A program made the translations under genes and the position numbers. Of a stretch of 33,932 nt of DNA, positions 1 through 7,864 are shown piece after piece. The stretch is from positions 1 to 33,932 of the forward strand of contig RFFT01000015.1 of the NCBI GenBank assembly GCA_003696795.1, written 5' to 3'. The notes beneath the pieces are model-generated. The model searched no databases. It was given only the letters and a program-made list of their open reading frames with translations, and was not told the origin of the DNA. Each line of letters begins with the position of its first letter. Within the stretch, counting starts at the first letter, position 1. This DNA is from Zetaproteobacteria bacterium. GTDB taxonomy: Bacteria > Pseudomonadota > Zetaproteobacteria > Mariprofundales > Mariprofundaceae.

Positions 1-177
1 GCTGAGGACGCGATCGAATTCGCCCTGGTCGGCGCCACCGCGGTCGGCCTGGGCACGGGGCTGTTCTATGATCCGCTTCTGTGCGGCAAGGTTCTCGATG
101 GCCTGCGCGACTATTTGACCCGCCATGAAATGTCCGCGTACCGCGAACTCGTTGGAGCCCTTGCGCCGCACCCCTAA
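1..177 (+). CDS. pyrD: Dihydroorotate dehydrogenase, C-terminal fragment (class 1B-like)
   Basis: The first 58 codons of the window are the end of a gene that begins before base 1 and stops with TAA at 175-177. The reading is an open alpha/beta-barrel tail: a V-G-A-T-A-V-G-L-G-T-G-L-F strand/loop, then D-P and a final helix (GKVLDGLRDYLTRHEM) ending in S-A-Y-R-E-L-V-G. This pattern is the FMN-phosphate-binding end of the dihydroorotate dehydrogenase barrel and matches class 1B enzymes (cytosolic, usually paired with the PyrK electron-transfer subunit) better than the membrane-bound class 2 enzymes usual in Gammaproteobacteria. The reaction is dihydroorotate to orotate in pyrimidine synthesis. 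The class assignment is inference from a short tail; the catalytic residues lie outside the window. The following nuclease gene overlaps its 3' end. Confidence 0.8.
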   Translation, partial: AEDAIEFALVGATAVGLGTGLFYDPLLCGKVLDGLRDYLTRHEMSAYRELVGALAPHP

Positions 178-913
178 CCTCGTCCGCGGCCTGCTGATCG
201 CCCTGGCCTGGCAGGCGCATACCGCGATGGCCGGTACGCTGTCGATTATCGGTGGTGATCGTTATGTGCGTGTGGCGCATATCATCGATGGCGACACCTT
301 CGTCACCAAACGGGGCGAAAAGGTGCGCCTGCTGGGCATCAACACCCCGGAAATCATGCATGATGAACAACCCGGCGAGGCATTGGGCGATGCGGCGCGC
401 GCGCGCCTTGCGCAACTGATTGCCGGACATCTGGTGCGCCTGGCTTTCGATCGCGACAAGCGCGACGACTATGGCCGGCTGCTCGCCCAAGTCTATGATC
501 GCGGACGCTGGATCAATGCCCAACTCGTGGAAGAGGGGATAGCGCATGTCTACACCTTCGCACCCAATTTTCGCTGGGCGCCGGCTCTGCTGCAGCGCGA
601 GCGCCAGGCGCGGCGGTTGGGGCTGGGCATCTGGCGCACCTCCCGGTTCATGGTGCTTTCCGCCAACCGCCTGCGCCCAAGCCATCTCGGACAATTTCGC
701 CTCGTGCAAGGCACGGTCACGCATGCCGCACGCTGGCGGTTCCGCCTCGGCAAGCTGCATGTCAGCGTTCCACGCAAATACCGCGCCTACTTCGGACACG
801 GCTTGACCGTCAAGCATGGCGCGCGGGTACTGGTTCGCGGCAAACTACGCCTTTCCAGGCAGGGAACATGGTTCCTGGCCTTGCATACCCCTTTCGACCT
901 GGAGGTTGAATGA
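125..913 (+). CDS. Secreted thermonuclease-family (SNase/TNase) protein with extra C-terminal domain
   Basis: A 262-residue protein. An arginine-rich N-terminus followed by a hydrophobic stretch and T-A-M-A|G (cleavage after about residue 36) is a Sec signal peptide, so the product should be periplasmic or secreted. The staphylococcal-nuclease fold covers about residues 48-172: IDGDTF (D57 in the Ca site), VRLLGINTPE (R68, T74, E76) and D-Y-G-R (R118) line up with SNase D21, R35, T41, E43 and R87. The second calcium ligand of SNase (D40) is N73 here, a substitution I believe is common in bacterial homologues. Residues about 175-262 form an extra basic beta-rich domain (many R/K/V alternations, possibly OB-like) that I do not recognise. 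ATG at 125 overlaps pyrD by 53 bases and has no visible ribosome site; TTG at 161, just after GGAG, would give a cleaner signal peptide, so the start is uncertain. The stop overlaps the next gene. Expected activity: cleavage of DNA and/or RNA. Confidence 0.82.
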   Translation: MKCPRTANSLEPLRRTPNLVRGLLIALAWQAHTAMAGTLSIIGGDRYVRVAHIIDGDTFVTKRGEKVRLLGINTPEIMHDEQPGEALGDAARARLAQLIAGHLVRLAFDRDKRDDYGRLLAQVYDRGRWINAQLVEEGIAHVYTFAPNFRWAPALLQRERQARRLGLGIWRTSRFMVLSANRLRPSHLGQFRLVQGTVTHAARWRFRLGKLHVSVPRKYRAYFGHGLTVKHGARVLVRGKLRLSRQGTWFLALHTPFDLEVE

Positions 914-2361
914 TGCGTTCGTTCCCGCTGCTGTTGATCGCGCTGCTGTTCACCGCCTGCGCCACCAATCCGGTGAGCAAGCACAGCGAATTCGTATTGA
1001 TGTCCGAAAAGGACGAACTTGCGCTGGGCCGCAAGGCAGCCGAAGAAGTGTCCAAGAACATGCCGCTGCTGCCCGCGGAAGATCCGTTGACCCGCTATGT
1101 AGACCGGGTGGGACAAACCGTCGCCGCCGTCTCCGATCGTCCCAACCTGATCTATCGCTTTCGCATCGTCGATGACGCAACGATCAACGCCTTTGCCCTG
1201 CCGGGTGGGCATATCTATATCCACCGCGGCCTGCTCAACCATATGAACAGCGAAGCGGAACTGGCCGCGGTGCTGGGACATGAAATCGGTCATGTCACCG
1301 CCCGCCACGCGGTGCAACAATATACGCGTATGCAGGGCTACCGGATCGGCGCCATGGTCACCTCGATCTTTGTCCCTGTCCCCTACGAGGCCATGCAGCT
1401 TTCCGACCTGCTCGCCGCCGCGATCATCAGCGGCTATGGCCGCGAGGCGGAACTGCAGGCGGATGAACTGTCGCTCAAATACATCGCCCGTGCCGGCTAT
1501 GACCCGCACGCCACCATCGGCATCCTGGAAACACTGAAACGTCTCGATGATCTTGAGGCCAGGGAGCGCAGCGACGCCGGGGAAAAAGTGGAGCAGTATC
1601 ATGGCGCTTTTTCCAGCCATCCGGAAACCGAAAAGCGCATTCGCGAGGCCGTGGCCAAGGCGGCTTCCCTGCAGCGCACGCAGGGGCGGATCGGGCATGA
1701 GACCATGCTACGCAAGCTGGTCGGCTATCCCTATGGCGACAGTCCCGAGCAAGGGGCCGTCGTGGGGCAACGCTTCCTGCATCCCAAGCTTAGGTTCCAA
1801 TTGCGCTTCCCCGATGGCTGGGTGATCGACAATCGCTCCGAGGCTCTGGAGGCGCGACTACGCAAGCAAAAGGTGTTTTTTCGCCTGACCTTGCGCGAAT
1901 TGGACAAGAAGCAGACCGCCCGCGCGCTGCTGGCGGAACTGATCGGCCACCGGCGGCACACGCCCATTACGAGCGGCATGCAATCGGGCTTCCAAACCGC
2001 GCATAGCACCGTGCGCACCTCGATGCCGCATGTCAGCCAGGCGGCGGCGGATGTGCACATCTTCCTCAAAGGGGATCGCGCCTACCTGCTCGCCATGTGG
2101 GAGCCCAGAAAGCAATATCCCGAGCATCGAGCCGACTTTGCCGCCATTGCCGCCAGTTTTCGTTCCTACGACCCGGCGCGCGACGGCGACGTTCCGCGCA
2201 TTGCCCTGCATCGCTGGCAGGCCGGCGACAGTTGGCAGGCGCTGGCCCGTGCGAGCGGGATGGTGTTGGGCCGGTTCACGGCGGAAAAGCTCGCCGCACT
2301 CAATGGCATGAGCGTTGCGCAACATCCCGCACCCGGCACGCTGATCAAGATCGTGCGCTAA
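913..2361 (+). CDS. M48-family zinc metallopeptidase, outer-membrane-type lipoprotein
   Basis: A 482-residue protein. A lipoprotein signal peptide ends in L-F-T-A-C (lipidated Cys at residue 16), so it should be anchored to the envelope. The peptidase M48 core carries H-E-I-G-H at about 123-127 (two Zn ligands and the catalytic Glu) and the third ligand Glu in E-L-Q-A-D near 180. Two hydrophobic stretches near 142-175 follow the active site. The last 45 residues (HRWQAGDSWQALAR, then a glycine/proline turn and GTLIKIV) look like a LysM-related module, as in other long M48 lipoproteins. Related proteins (BepA/LoiP/YggG group) degrade misfolded outer-membrane proteins; that role is inferred. 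ATG at 913 is preferred to ATG at 910 because GGAGG at 901-905 then sits at 7 bases. The gene overlaps the nuclease stop, so the two are almost surely translated together. Confidence 0.88.
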   Translation: MRSFPLLLIALLFTACATNPVSKHSEFVLMSEKDELALGRKAAEEVSKNMPLLPAEDPLTRYVDRVGQTVAAVSDRPNLIYRFRIVDDATINAFALPGGHIYIHRGLLNHMNSEAELAAVLGHEIGHVTARHAVQQYTRMQGYRIGAMVTSIFVPVPYEAMQLSDLLAAAIISGYGREAELQADELSLKYIARAGYDPHATIGILETLKRLDDLEARERSDAGEKVEQYHGAFSSHPETEKRIREAVAKAASLQRTQGRIGHETMLRKLVGYPYGDSPEQGAVVGQRFLHPKLRFQLRFPDGWVIDNRSEALEARLRKQKVFFRLTLRELDKKQTARALLAELIGHRRHTPITSGMQSGFQTAHSTVRTSMPHVSQAAADVHIFLKGDRAYLLAMWEPRKQYPEHRADFAAIAASFRSYDPARDGDVPRIALHRWQAGDSWQALARASGMVLGRFTAEKLAALNGMSVAQHPAPGTLIKIVR

Positions 2362-2371
2362 GCGGCGCGCC

Positions 2372-5017
2372 TTACAGCGCCTGGAGGCGCTCCAGATGTT
2401 GTTGCATCTCGTGGTAGCGCGCATTGAAATCGGCCAGTTCGGCACGCACCTTTTGCACCACCGCCGCCGGCGCGTTGGCGCAGAATTTCGGGTTGCCCAG
2501 CTTGCGCTCCAGCTTCTCGATCTCCCGCTGCAAGCGCGCCATGTTCTTGTTCAGGCGGGCGACCTCCTCGTCCACGTTGACCAGACCGGCCAGCGGCAAA
2601 TACACCTTACAATCGGCAAGCGGCGCAACCGCAGCCCCTGCAACCTCCGCATCCGACTCCAGCCAGGTCAACGCTCTCAACCGCGCCAGGCTCGTCAACA
2701 ATGCCTGCTGCGCGCTCAATGACGAGCGCACCTCCGGCGCGCAGGCGATCATCGCCGGCACGCGCTTGCCGGGCGGAACATTCATTTCACCGCGAATCGA
2801 GCGTATCGCCGAAACCAGATCAATGATGCGCCGCATCTCGCGCACGGCCCCTTCCTCGCGCATGTTCCGCACCCGATAAGCGCAAGCAGTCACCAGCCGC
2901 GCATCGGGGCCGTGCAACTCCTGCCAGAGCGCCTCGGTGATGAACGGACAAATCGGGTGCAACAGGCGCAACCAGCCGTCCATCACGCTCAACATGACTA
3001 CCTGGGTCTCTCGCTTGGCCTCGGCGTCATCGCCATAGAGCGCCACCTTGGCAGCCTCGACATACCAGTCGCAATACGTGCCCCAGATGAAGTTGTACAA
3101 TGCCGCCGCCGCATCGTTGAAACGGTAGCTGCCAAGCGCGTTCTCGACTTCCCCGGCCGTCGCGTCCAACTCGGCCAGAATCCAGCGATTCACCGTCATC
3201 CGCGGACGCACCGCGGGATCAGGTATCGCATCACCGCGGTTCATGAACACAAAGCGCGCCGCATTCCAGATTTTGTTCATGAAATTGCGATTGGCCTCGA
3301 TACGCCCCTCATCGAGCTTCACGTCGCGGCCGGGTGTCGCCATGTGGGTCAAAGTGAAGCGCAGCGCGTCCGCGCCATACTTGGCGATCATCTCCAACGG
3401 ATCGATCACGTTGCCCTTGGACTTGGACATCTTCTGTCCCTGCGCATCGCGGATCAACGCATGGATATACACATCGCGGAAAGGAACCTGCCCGGTGAAC
3501 TTCAGGCCCATCATGATCATCCGCGCCACCCAGAAGAAGATGATGTCAAAGCCGGTGACCAGCACATTGGTCGGATAGAATCGCTTGAGCTCGTCCGTGT
3601 CATGGGGCCAACCGAGCGTGGAAAACGGCCACAGACCGGACGAAAACCAGGTATCCAGCACATCCTCATCCTGATGAATGCGCGTGCTCCCGCAACCTTC
3701 ACAACGTTCCGGCGTCTGGCGGGCCACGGTGACATGATCGCAGTCGTCGCAGTACCAGGCCGGTATCCTGTGCCCCCACCACAACTGGCGCGAGATGCAC
3801 CAGTCCTGAATGTTGCGCATCCACTCGAAGTAGGTCTTTTCCCAGAACTTCGGCACAAAGCGGATGGCACCTGATTCCACCGCCTCGATGGCGGGTCGGG
3901 CCAGCGGCTCGATGCGCACATACCATTGATCGGTCAGATAGGGCTCAATCACCGCATGCGAACGATCGCCACGACCGACCATGTGCACATGCGGCTCGAC
4001 CTTCTCGAGCAGGCCTTCCGCATCCAGGTCGGACACGATCCGCTCACGCGCCTCATAGCGATCAAGGCCGCGGTACTTCTGCGGAATGAATGGCTCATCG
4101 ACAATGTGCGCGCGCGTGGTGAAGATGTTCAACAATGGCAAATCGTGGCGCAGACCGACCTCGTAGTCGTTGAAATCATGCGCCGGGGTGATTTTCACGC
4201 ATCCCGTCCCGAACTCGGGATCGACATAGGCGTCGGCGATCACCGGAATCGTACGGCCCGTCAGGGGCAGAATCAGCTCGCGCCCGACGAGCGCGCGATA
4301 GCGCTCGTCATCCGGATGCACGGCAACCGCGGCATCGCCCAGCATCGTCTCCGGCCGGGTGGTGGCCACGATCACACTTTGCGTGGGATCATCGGCAAGA
4401 GGATAACGGATATGCCAGAAATGACCGCTCTCCTCCTCGTGTTGCACCTCGAGGTCGGATACCGCGGTTTCCAGCACTGGATCCCAGTTCACCAGACGTT
4501 TACCGCGATAGATCAGCCCTTCCTCGTAGAGCCGCACGAACACCTCGCGCACCGCCTCGGACAGGCCTTCATCCAGCGTGAAGCGCTCGCGGCTCCAGTC
4601 GCAGGACGCCCCCAACCGCTTGAGCTGGCGCACGATCGTGCCGCCGGACTCCTCCTTCCAGGCCCATACACGATCAAGGAAACGTTCGCGCCCCATTTCG
4701 CGCCGGCTCTTTCCTTCCTTGTCCAGCAAACGCTCGACCACCATCTGTGTCGCTATGCCCGCATGATCGGTTCCGGGCTGCCAGAGCACGGCCTTGCCTT
4801 TCATGCGCTGCCAGCGAATCAGGATGTCCTGGATCGTGAACGTGAAGGCATGCCCCATATGCAAGCTGCCGGTGACATTGGGCGGCGGAATCACGATGCA
4901 ATAGCTTTCCTCGGCATCCGCAACCGGTTGGAAGGCATCCGAGGCCAACCATTGCTCACTGATGGCCGGCTCCACGGACTGGGGATCGTACACTTTGGCT
5001 AGCTCGTGCTGGCTCAT
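2372..5017 (-). CDS. valS: Valyl-tRNA synthetase
   Basis: Charges tRNA-Val with valine in the cytoplasm. The 881-residue product has the class I signatures: PPPNVTGSLHMGH (the HIGH box at 53-56) and KMSKS at 529-533, with the large CP1 editing insertion between them and D-T-W-F-S-S-G before the second half of the catalytic core. The anticodon-binding helical domain follows, and the last about 65 residues form the ValS coiled-coil arm (EEVARLNKNMARLQREIEKL). Length is close to the shorter bacterial ValS enzymes (about 880) rather than E. coli (951). The reading frame is open a further 93 codons upstream, but ATG at 5017 is preceded by GAGG at good spacing and starts the family homology. It converges with the M48 gene, leaving only 10 bases between stops and no recognisable terminator. 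Confidence 0.97.
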   Translation of the reverse strand: MSQHELAKVYDPQSVEPAISEQWLASDAFQPVADAEESYCIVIPPPNVTGSLHMGHAFTFTIQDILIRWQRMKGKAVLWQPGTDHAGIATQMVVERLLDKEGKSRREMGRERFLDRVWAWKEESGGTIVRQLKRLGASCDWSRERFTLDEGLSEAVREVFVRLYEEGLIYRGKRLVNWDPVLETAVSDLEVQHEEESGHFWHIRYPLADDPTQSVIVATTRPETMLGDAAVAVHPDDERYRALVGRELILPLTGRTIPVIADAYVDPEFGTGCVKITPAHDFNDYEVGLRHDLPLLNIFTTRAHIVDEPFIPQKYRGLDRYEARERIVSDLDAEGLLEKVEPHVHMVGRGDRSHAVIEPYLTDQWYVRIEPLARPAIEAVESGAIRFVPKFWEKTYFEWMRNIQDWCISRQLWWGHRIPAWYCDDCDHVTVARQTPERCEGCGSTRIHQDEDVLDTWFSSGLWPFSTLGWPHDTDELKRFYPTNVLVTGFDIIFFWVARMIMMGLKFTGQVPFRDVYIHALIRDAQGQKMSKSKGNVIDPLEMIAKYGADALRFTLTHMATPGRDVKLDEGRIEANRNFMNKIWNAARFVFMNRGDAIPDPAVRPRMTVNRWILAELDATAGEVENALGSYRFNDAAAALYNFIWGTYCDWYVEAAKVALYGDDAEAKRETQVVMLSVMDGWLRLLHPICPFITEALWQELHGPDARLVTACAYRVRNMREEGAVREMRRIIDLVSAIRSIRGEMNVPPGKRVPAMIACAPEVRSSLSAQQALLTSLARLRALTWLESDAEVAGAAVAPLADCKVYLPLAGLVNVDEEVARLNKNMARLQREIEKLERKLGNPKFCANAPAAVVQKVRAELADFNARYHEMQQHLERLQAL

Positions 5018-5125
5018 GGCATCCTCGCCTCTTCTTGAAATGGGCGCCCATGCTACGTCTCGCTTATCCCCCGGCAACCACGAAGCGCATGACATGCAAC
5101 CACCCTTCGCGATAGGCTTTCCCTC

Positions 5126-6103
5126 ATGCACCCCAAAGCATCCCGCCTGGACAAACTGCGCGTCAGAGCCTATCGCATCGTGGAGGAAAGCGAGACGCTG
5201 CCGGCGCGTCTGTTCAACGGGTTCATCATCGGGCTGATTCTCGTCAACGTGGGCGCGATCGTGCTTGAATCGGTCGAGCCGGTCTACCAGGCGCATCCCA
5301 CCCTGTTTTACGCGCTGGAAGTGTTTTCGGTGGCCGTGTTCACAATCGAATATCTGCTCCGCGTATGGGTATCGGTCGAAAACAGCAGCAAACCACCGTT
5401 GCGCGCGCGCATCCGATACATCTTCTCGTTCATGGCGCTCGTCGACCTGCTGGCCATCCTTCCCTTCTATCTATCCATGTTTGTCGGCATCGATACACGT
5501 CTGCTGCGTATCCTGCGTTTGCTGCGAATCTTCAAGCTCACCCGTCATTTCCAGGTGCTGGGCATCCTGATCGAGGTGCTGCGCATCGAAGGCCCCGCCC
5601 TGCTGGCCGCGGTGTTCATCATGCTCGTGCTGGCCTTGCTGGCGGCGGCGGGCATGTATGTGGTGGAACATGAGGCCCAGCCGGAGGCTTTTGCCAACAT
5701 CCCCACCTCCATGTGGTGGGCCATCGTCACCCTGACCACGGTCGGCTATGGCGACATCGTCCCGGTCACCGCCGCCGGCAAGCTGCTGGCCATCGTGATC
5801 ACCGTGCTCGGCGTCGGCATGGCCGCGCTGCCTGCCGGCATCATCGCCGCCGGCTTCACCCGCGAAATGCAGAAGCGGCGCGAAATCTACCAGACGCGGG
5901 TGCGCGAGGCGTTGGAGGACGGCTTCATCTCCGAAGAGGAGGCACGCCAACTCGAACGCATCCGCGAGCGTCTGGGCTTGAACATCGAAGATGCGCAGGC
6001 GCTGACCCGCGCCGAATTCAGCCTGCTGGCCGAACTGGAGGGTTCGCGCTGTCCCCATTGTGGAAAGCCCCTTTTTGCAACCAAGGACGATAACCAAATT
6101 TGA
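5126..6103 (+). CDS. Voltage-gated-type potassium channel with C-terminal CxxC tail
   Basis: A 325-residue six-helix ion channel of the inner membrane. Predicted segments: S1 about 30-49, S2 60-81, S3 98-119, S4 124-140 with basic residues every third position (R125, R128, R131, R134, K137, R140), S5 157-180, pore helix 194-204, S6 218-243. The selectivity filter is TTVGYGD (204-210), so K+ is the expected ion. The tail (250-325) is a charged helical region rich in Glu/Arg (ISEEEARQLERIRERLGL) that may form a tetramer coiled coil, ending with a single C-P-H-C-G-K motif near 311-316, like half of a zinc ribbon. The gene is divergent from valS across 108 bases. The Shine-Dalgarno sequence is weak. 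A physiological role (K+ homeostasis, membrane potential) is inference. Confidence 0.92.
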   Translation: MHPKASRLDKLRVRAYRIVEESETLPARLFNGFIIGLILVNVGAIVLESVEPVYQAHPTLFYALEVFSVAVFTIEYLLRVWVSVENSSKPPLRARIRYIFSFMALVDLLAILPFYLSMFVGIDTRLLRILRLLRIFKLTRHFQVLGILIEVLRIEGPALLAAVFIMLVLALLAAAGMYVVEHEAQPEAFANIPTSMWWAIVTLTTVGYGDIVPVTAAGKLLAIVITVLGVGMAALPAGIIAAGFTREMQKRREIYQTRVREALEDGFISEEEARQLERIRERLGLNIEDAQALTRAEFSLLAELEGSRCPHCGKPLFATKDDNQI

Positions 6104-6160
6104 CTTGTGCGCAGGCCATAATCCCGTAGGGTGACGCGCTTTACGGACAAGGAGATTCGA

Positions 6161-6640
6161 ATGCAGATTGCAAACAACAAGGTGGTGTCCATCCACTATA
6201 CGCTGAAAAACGATGCCGGAGAGGTTCTCGACTCATCCGAGGGGGAGGCGCCGCTGGCCTATCTTCATGGCGCGCGGAACATCATTCCTGGACTGGAGCG
6301 GGCGCTGGAAGGGAAAAAGGTGGGCGACACCCTGGAAACCACCATCGAGGCCGCGGACGCTTATGGCGAGATCAATCAGGACATGATCAAGGTCGTCCCG
6401 CTCAGTCTGTTTCAGGGCGTGGACAAGGTGGAGCCGGGCATGCAGTTCCAGGCGGAAACCCCCGACGGCACGCAGATCATCACCGTCGCGGCGGTCAATG
6501 GCGATCAAGTCACGATTGACGGCAACCATCCTTTGGCTGGCGAACGCCTGCATTTCACGGTTGAAGTCACGGACATCCGCGACGCGACCGAAGAGGAGCT
6601 GGCGCACGGGCATGTCCACGCCGAGGGCGGCTGCCACTAA
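6161..6640 (+). CDS. slyD: SlyD-type FKBP peptidyl-prolyl cis-trans isomerase
   Basis: A 159-residue cytoplasmic folding helper with prolyl-isomerase and chaperone activity. FKBP-domain residues are seen at both ends: Y-T-L-K-N-D-A-G-E-V-L-D-S-S near 13-26, Y-L-H-G..N-I-I-P-G-L-E near 34-46, then the insert-in-flap domain (about 71-124) where SlyD proteins bind unfolded clients, and the return strand L-H-F-T-V-E-V near 130-136. The C-terminus H-G-H-V-H-A-E-G-G-C-H is a short His/Cys metal-binding tail, much shorter than that of E. coli SlyD (196 residues). ATG at 6161 is chosen because AAGGAG at 6149-6154 sits at the right distance; an in-frame GTG at 6131 has no such signal. It lies 57 bases after the channel gene and is followed by an intrinsic terminator. 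Confidence 0.93.
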   Translation: MQIANNKVVSIHYTLKNDAGEVLDSSEGEAPLAYLHGARNIIPGLERALEGKKVGDTLETTIEAADAYGEINQDMIKVVPLSLFQGVDKVEPGMQFQAETPDGTQIITVAAVNGDQVTIDGNHPLAGERLHFTVEVTDIRDATEEELAHGHVHAEGGCH

Positions 6641-6670
6641 GGCGCCCTAGCCCCCCCCGGACAAGACCCA

Positions 6671-6699
6671 CGGCCATGGCGCATGCCATGGCCGTTTTT
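6671..6699 (+). terminator. Rho-independent terminator after slyD
   Basis: A perfect 10-bp stem (CGGCCATGGC at 6671-6680 pairing with GCCATGGCCG at 6685-6694), a GCAT loop, and five T at 6695-6699. It sits 30 bases after the slyD stop. On the other strand the hairpin is not followed by a T run, so it is not a good terminator for the converging holC transcript. Confidence 0.9.
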
Positions 6700-6707
6700 G
6701 TTGCCGC

Positions 6708-7145
6708 TCAGCGTTTGCGCCCCAAATAGGTCGGCTCCAGTCCCATGTGTCGATACGTGCGAAAACGCGCGCGTGCGGCTTGCTTGAGCCGCTCGTCCCA
6801 TCCATCCACGAAATCGACAATATGTGCAAAGCCCGCGATGTCCGGCGGCACCTCGAGCCCTCCATTGATCAATACCGAGGGCGCATTGTCACGGCAAATC
6901 CTAGTCGCCAGCAAAATCGGCTGCACGGCATTGGCTTCCGCCTCCGACGAGGCCATGGCATGCGCCAGAAAGGACTCCGGATGAATGGTCCACAGGCGCT
7001 CATCCAGCGCACGCATAAACGCCTCATCCGGGCAATACACCAACACATGCGGATGCAGTCGCCCCCGACGCCACAGCAACCGCGCAATGCCTTCGACCCG
7101 ATCGGGTTGAGCAAGCAATTCGAAATACACGCGCGCCTCAGCCAT
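6708..7145 (-). CDS. holC: DNA polymerase III chi subunit
   Basis: A 145-residue protein of the HolC family. Chi joins the clamp-loader complex (through psi) to single-stranded-DNA-binding protein during replication. Family features visible: an N-terminal V-Y-F-E-L strand, then helix R-L-L-W-R-R-G and V-L-V-Y-C-P-D-E-A (about 34-42), L-D-E-R-L-W-T-I-H-P-E-S-F-L-A-H (47-62), and A-P-S-V-L-I-N-G-G-L-E near 87-97, followed by V-D-F-V-D. Start ATG at 7145 begins the homology; a longer open frame upstream lies inside the PAP2 gene. It overlaps the PAP2 stop by 8 bases. In many Gammaproteobacteria holC lies between pepA and valS; here pepA is missing and the channel and slyD genes separate holC from valS. 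Confidence 0.93.
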   Translation of the reverse strand: MAEARVYFELLAQPDRVEGIARLLWRRGRLHPHVLVYCPDEAFMRALDERLWTIHPESFLAHAMASSEAEANAVQPILLATRICRDNAPSVLINGGLEVPPDIAGFAHIVDFVDGWDERLKQAARARFRTYRHMGLEPTYLGRKR

Positions 7146-7833
7146 GCGCCAACCTTTGCTTCCAATACCGCGCCACGAGTAGCAAGGCACACACGGGCAG
7201 CAATAACGTCAGCGCGCCCGCGGTCATCGGTTGAATACGATAGCCAAGACCAAGCACCGCGGCCAAAATCAACACCAACATGCCATTCAAGCGCCATCCC
7301 CATGGATGGGTCTGCCAGGCCGATGGAATGCGCGCACCCAACCATCGCCAGAGCAAAACCATCATGCTCACCCCCAGCACAAGCCCCGCCAGCACATCGA
7401 ATGGAAAATGCACCCCACCGTACACGCGCCCCATGGCGGCCAACAAAAACAGCGTTCCAAGCAACCAACCGCGCACATCCTTCCATCCCCAAAGCAATAA
7501 TGCGGTGGCAAACATCACCCCATCCGAGGTGGCATGGCCGGAAGGAAACGAGTGCGCGCGCAGCACCTCGCCCAGCACATGAACATGATCGAGAACCGCC
7601 GGCGGCCTGGGCGCATCAAACAGCCGTTTCAAGCCCTGGGCAAGCAGGCCGGACACGATGAACGCCAACATGCCGACCACGCCCAACCGCCAGCGCCAGA
7701 GCATCAGCATGGCGCACAACAGGGCCACGACAAGGCCATCGCCAAGACCGCTGAGCACCCCGAACAGCGCATCGCCCCATGCGCTGGGATGCCCGTTCAT
7801 CACCCGAAACCATTGCTCGTTGAGCGCCTGCAT
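7138..7833 (-). CDS. PAP2-family membrane phosphatase (PgpB/undecaprenyl-diphosphatase-like)
   Basis: A 231-residue integral membrane protein with about six hydrophobic helices. The three acid-phosphatase motifs are present in order: K-R-L-F-D-A-P-R-P (about 69-77), S-F-P-S-G-H-A (about 95-101, catalytic His in PSGH) and G-R-V-Y-G-G-V-H-F-P-F-D-V (about 135-147, R...H...D). Such enzymes remove phosphate from lipid substrates at the periplasmic face, for example undecaprenyl diphosphate recycling or phosphatidylglycerol phosphate; the sequence does not tell which. About 60 further hydrophobic residues follow motif 3. It starts 31 bases after the pgi stop and overlaps holC, so pgi-PAP2-holC is a likely transcription unit. 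Its ribosome site is weak. Confidence 0.9.
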   Translation of the reverse strand: MQALNEQWFRVMNGHPSAWGDALFGVLSGLGDGLVVALLCAMLMLWRWRLGVVGMLAFIVSGLLAQGLKRLFDAPRPPAVLDHVHVLGEVLRAHSFPSGHATSDGVMFATALLLWGWKDVRGWLLGTLFLLAAMGRVYGGVHFPFDVLAGLVLGVSMMVLLWRWLGARIPSAWQTHPWGWRLNGMLVLILAAVLGLGYRIQPMTAGALTLLLPVCALLLVARYWKQRLAHG

Positions 7834-7864
7834 GGGCGCAAGACTACACGGCTGGCCCGTGCCG

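Noticed and set aside
126-130. Lost catalysis in the nuclease because SNase D40 is Asn (residue 73, encoded near 341-343)
   Set aside because: Asn at this place is, to my knowledge, common in bacterial homologues, and the arginines and glutamate needed for catalysis are kept; not evidence for inactivity.
2381-2395. CTGGAG-GCG-CTCCAG hairpin at the valS end as a terminator
   Set aside because: It lies within the last codons of valS, has a 3-base loop and no T run on either strand.
3926-5002. 358-codon plus-strand open frame opposite valS
   Set aside because: It is a coding shadow of valS, which has all catalytic motifs on the minus strand.
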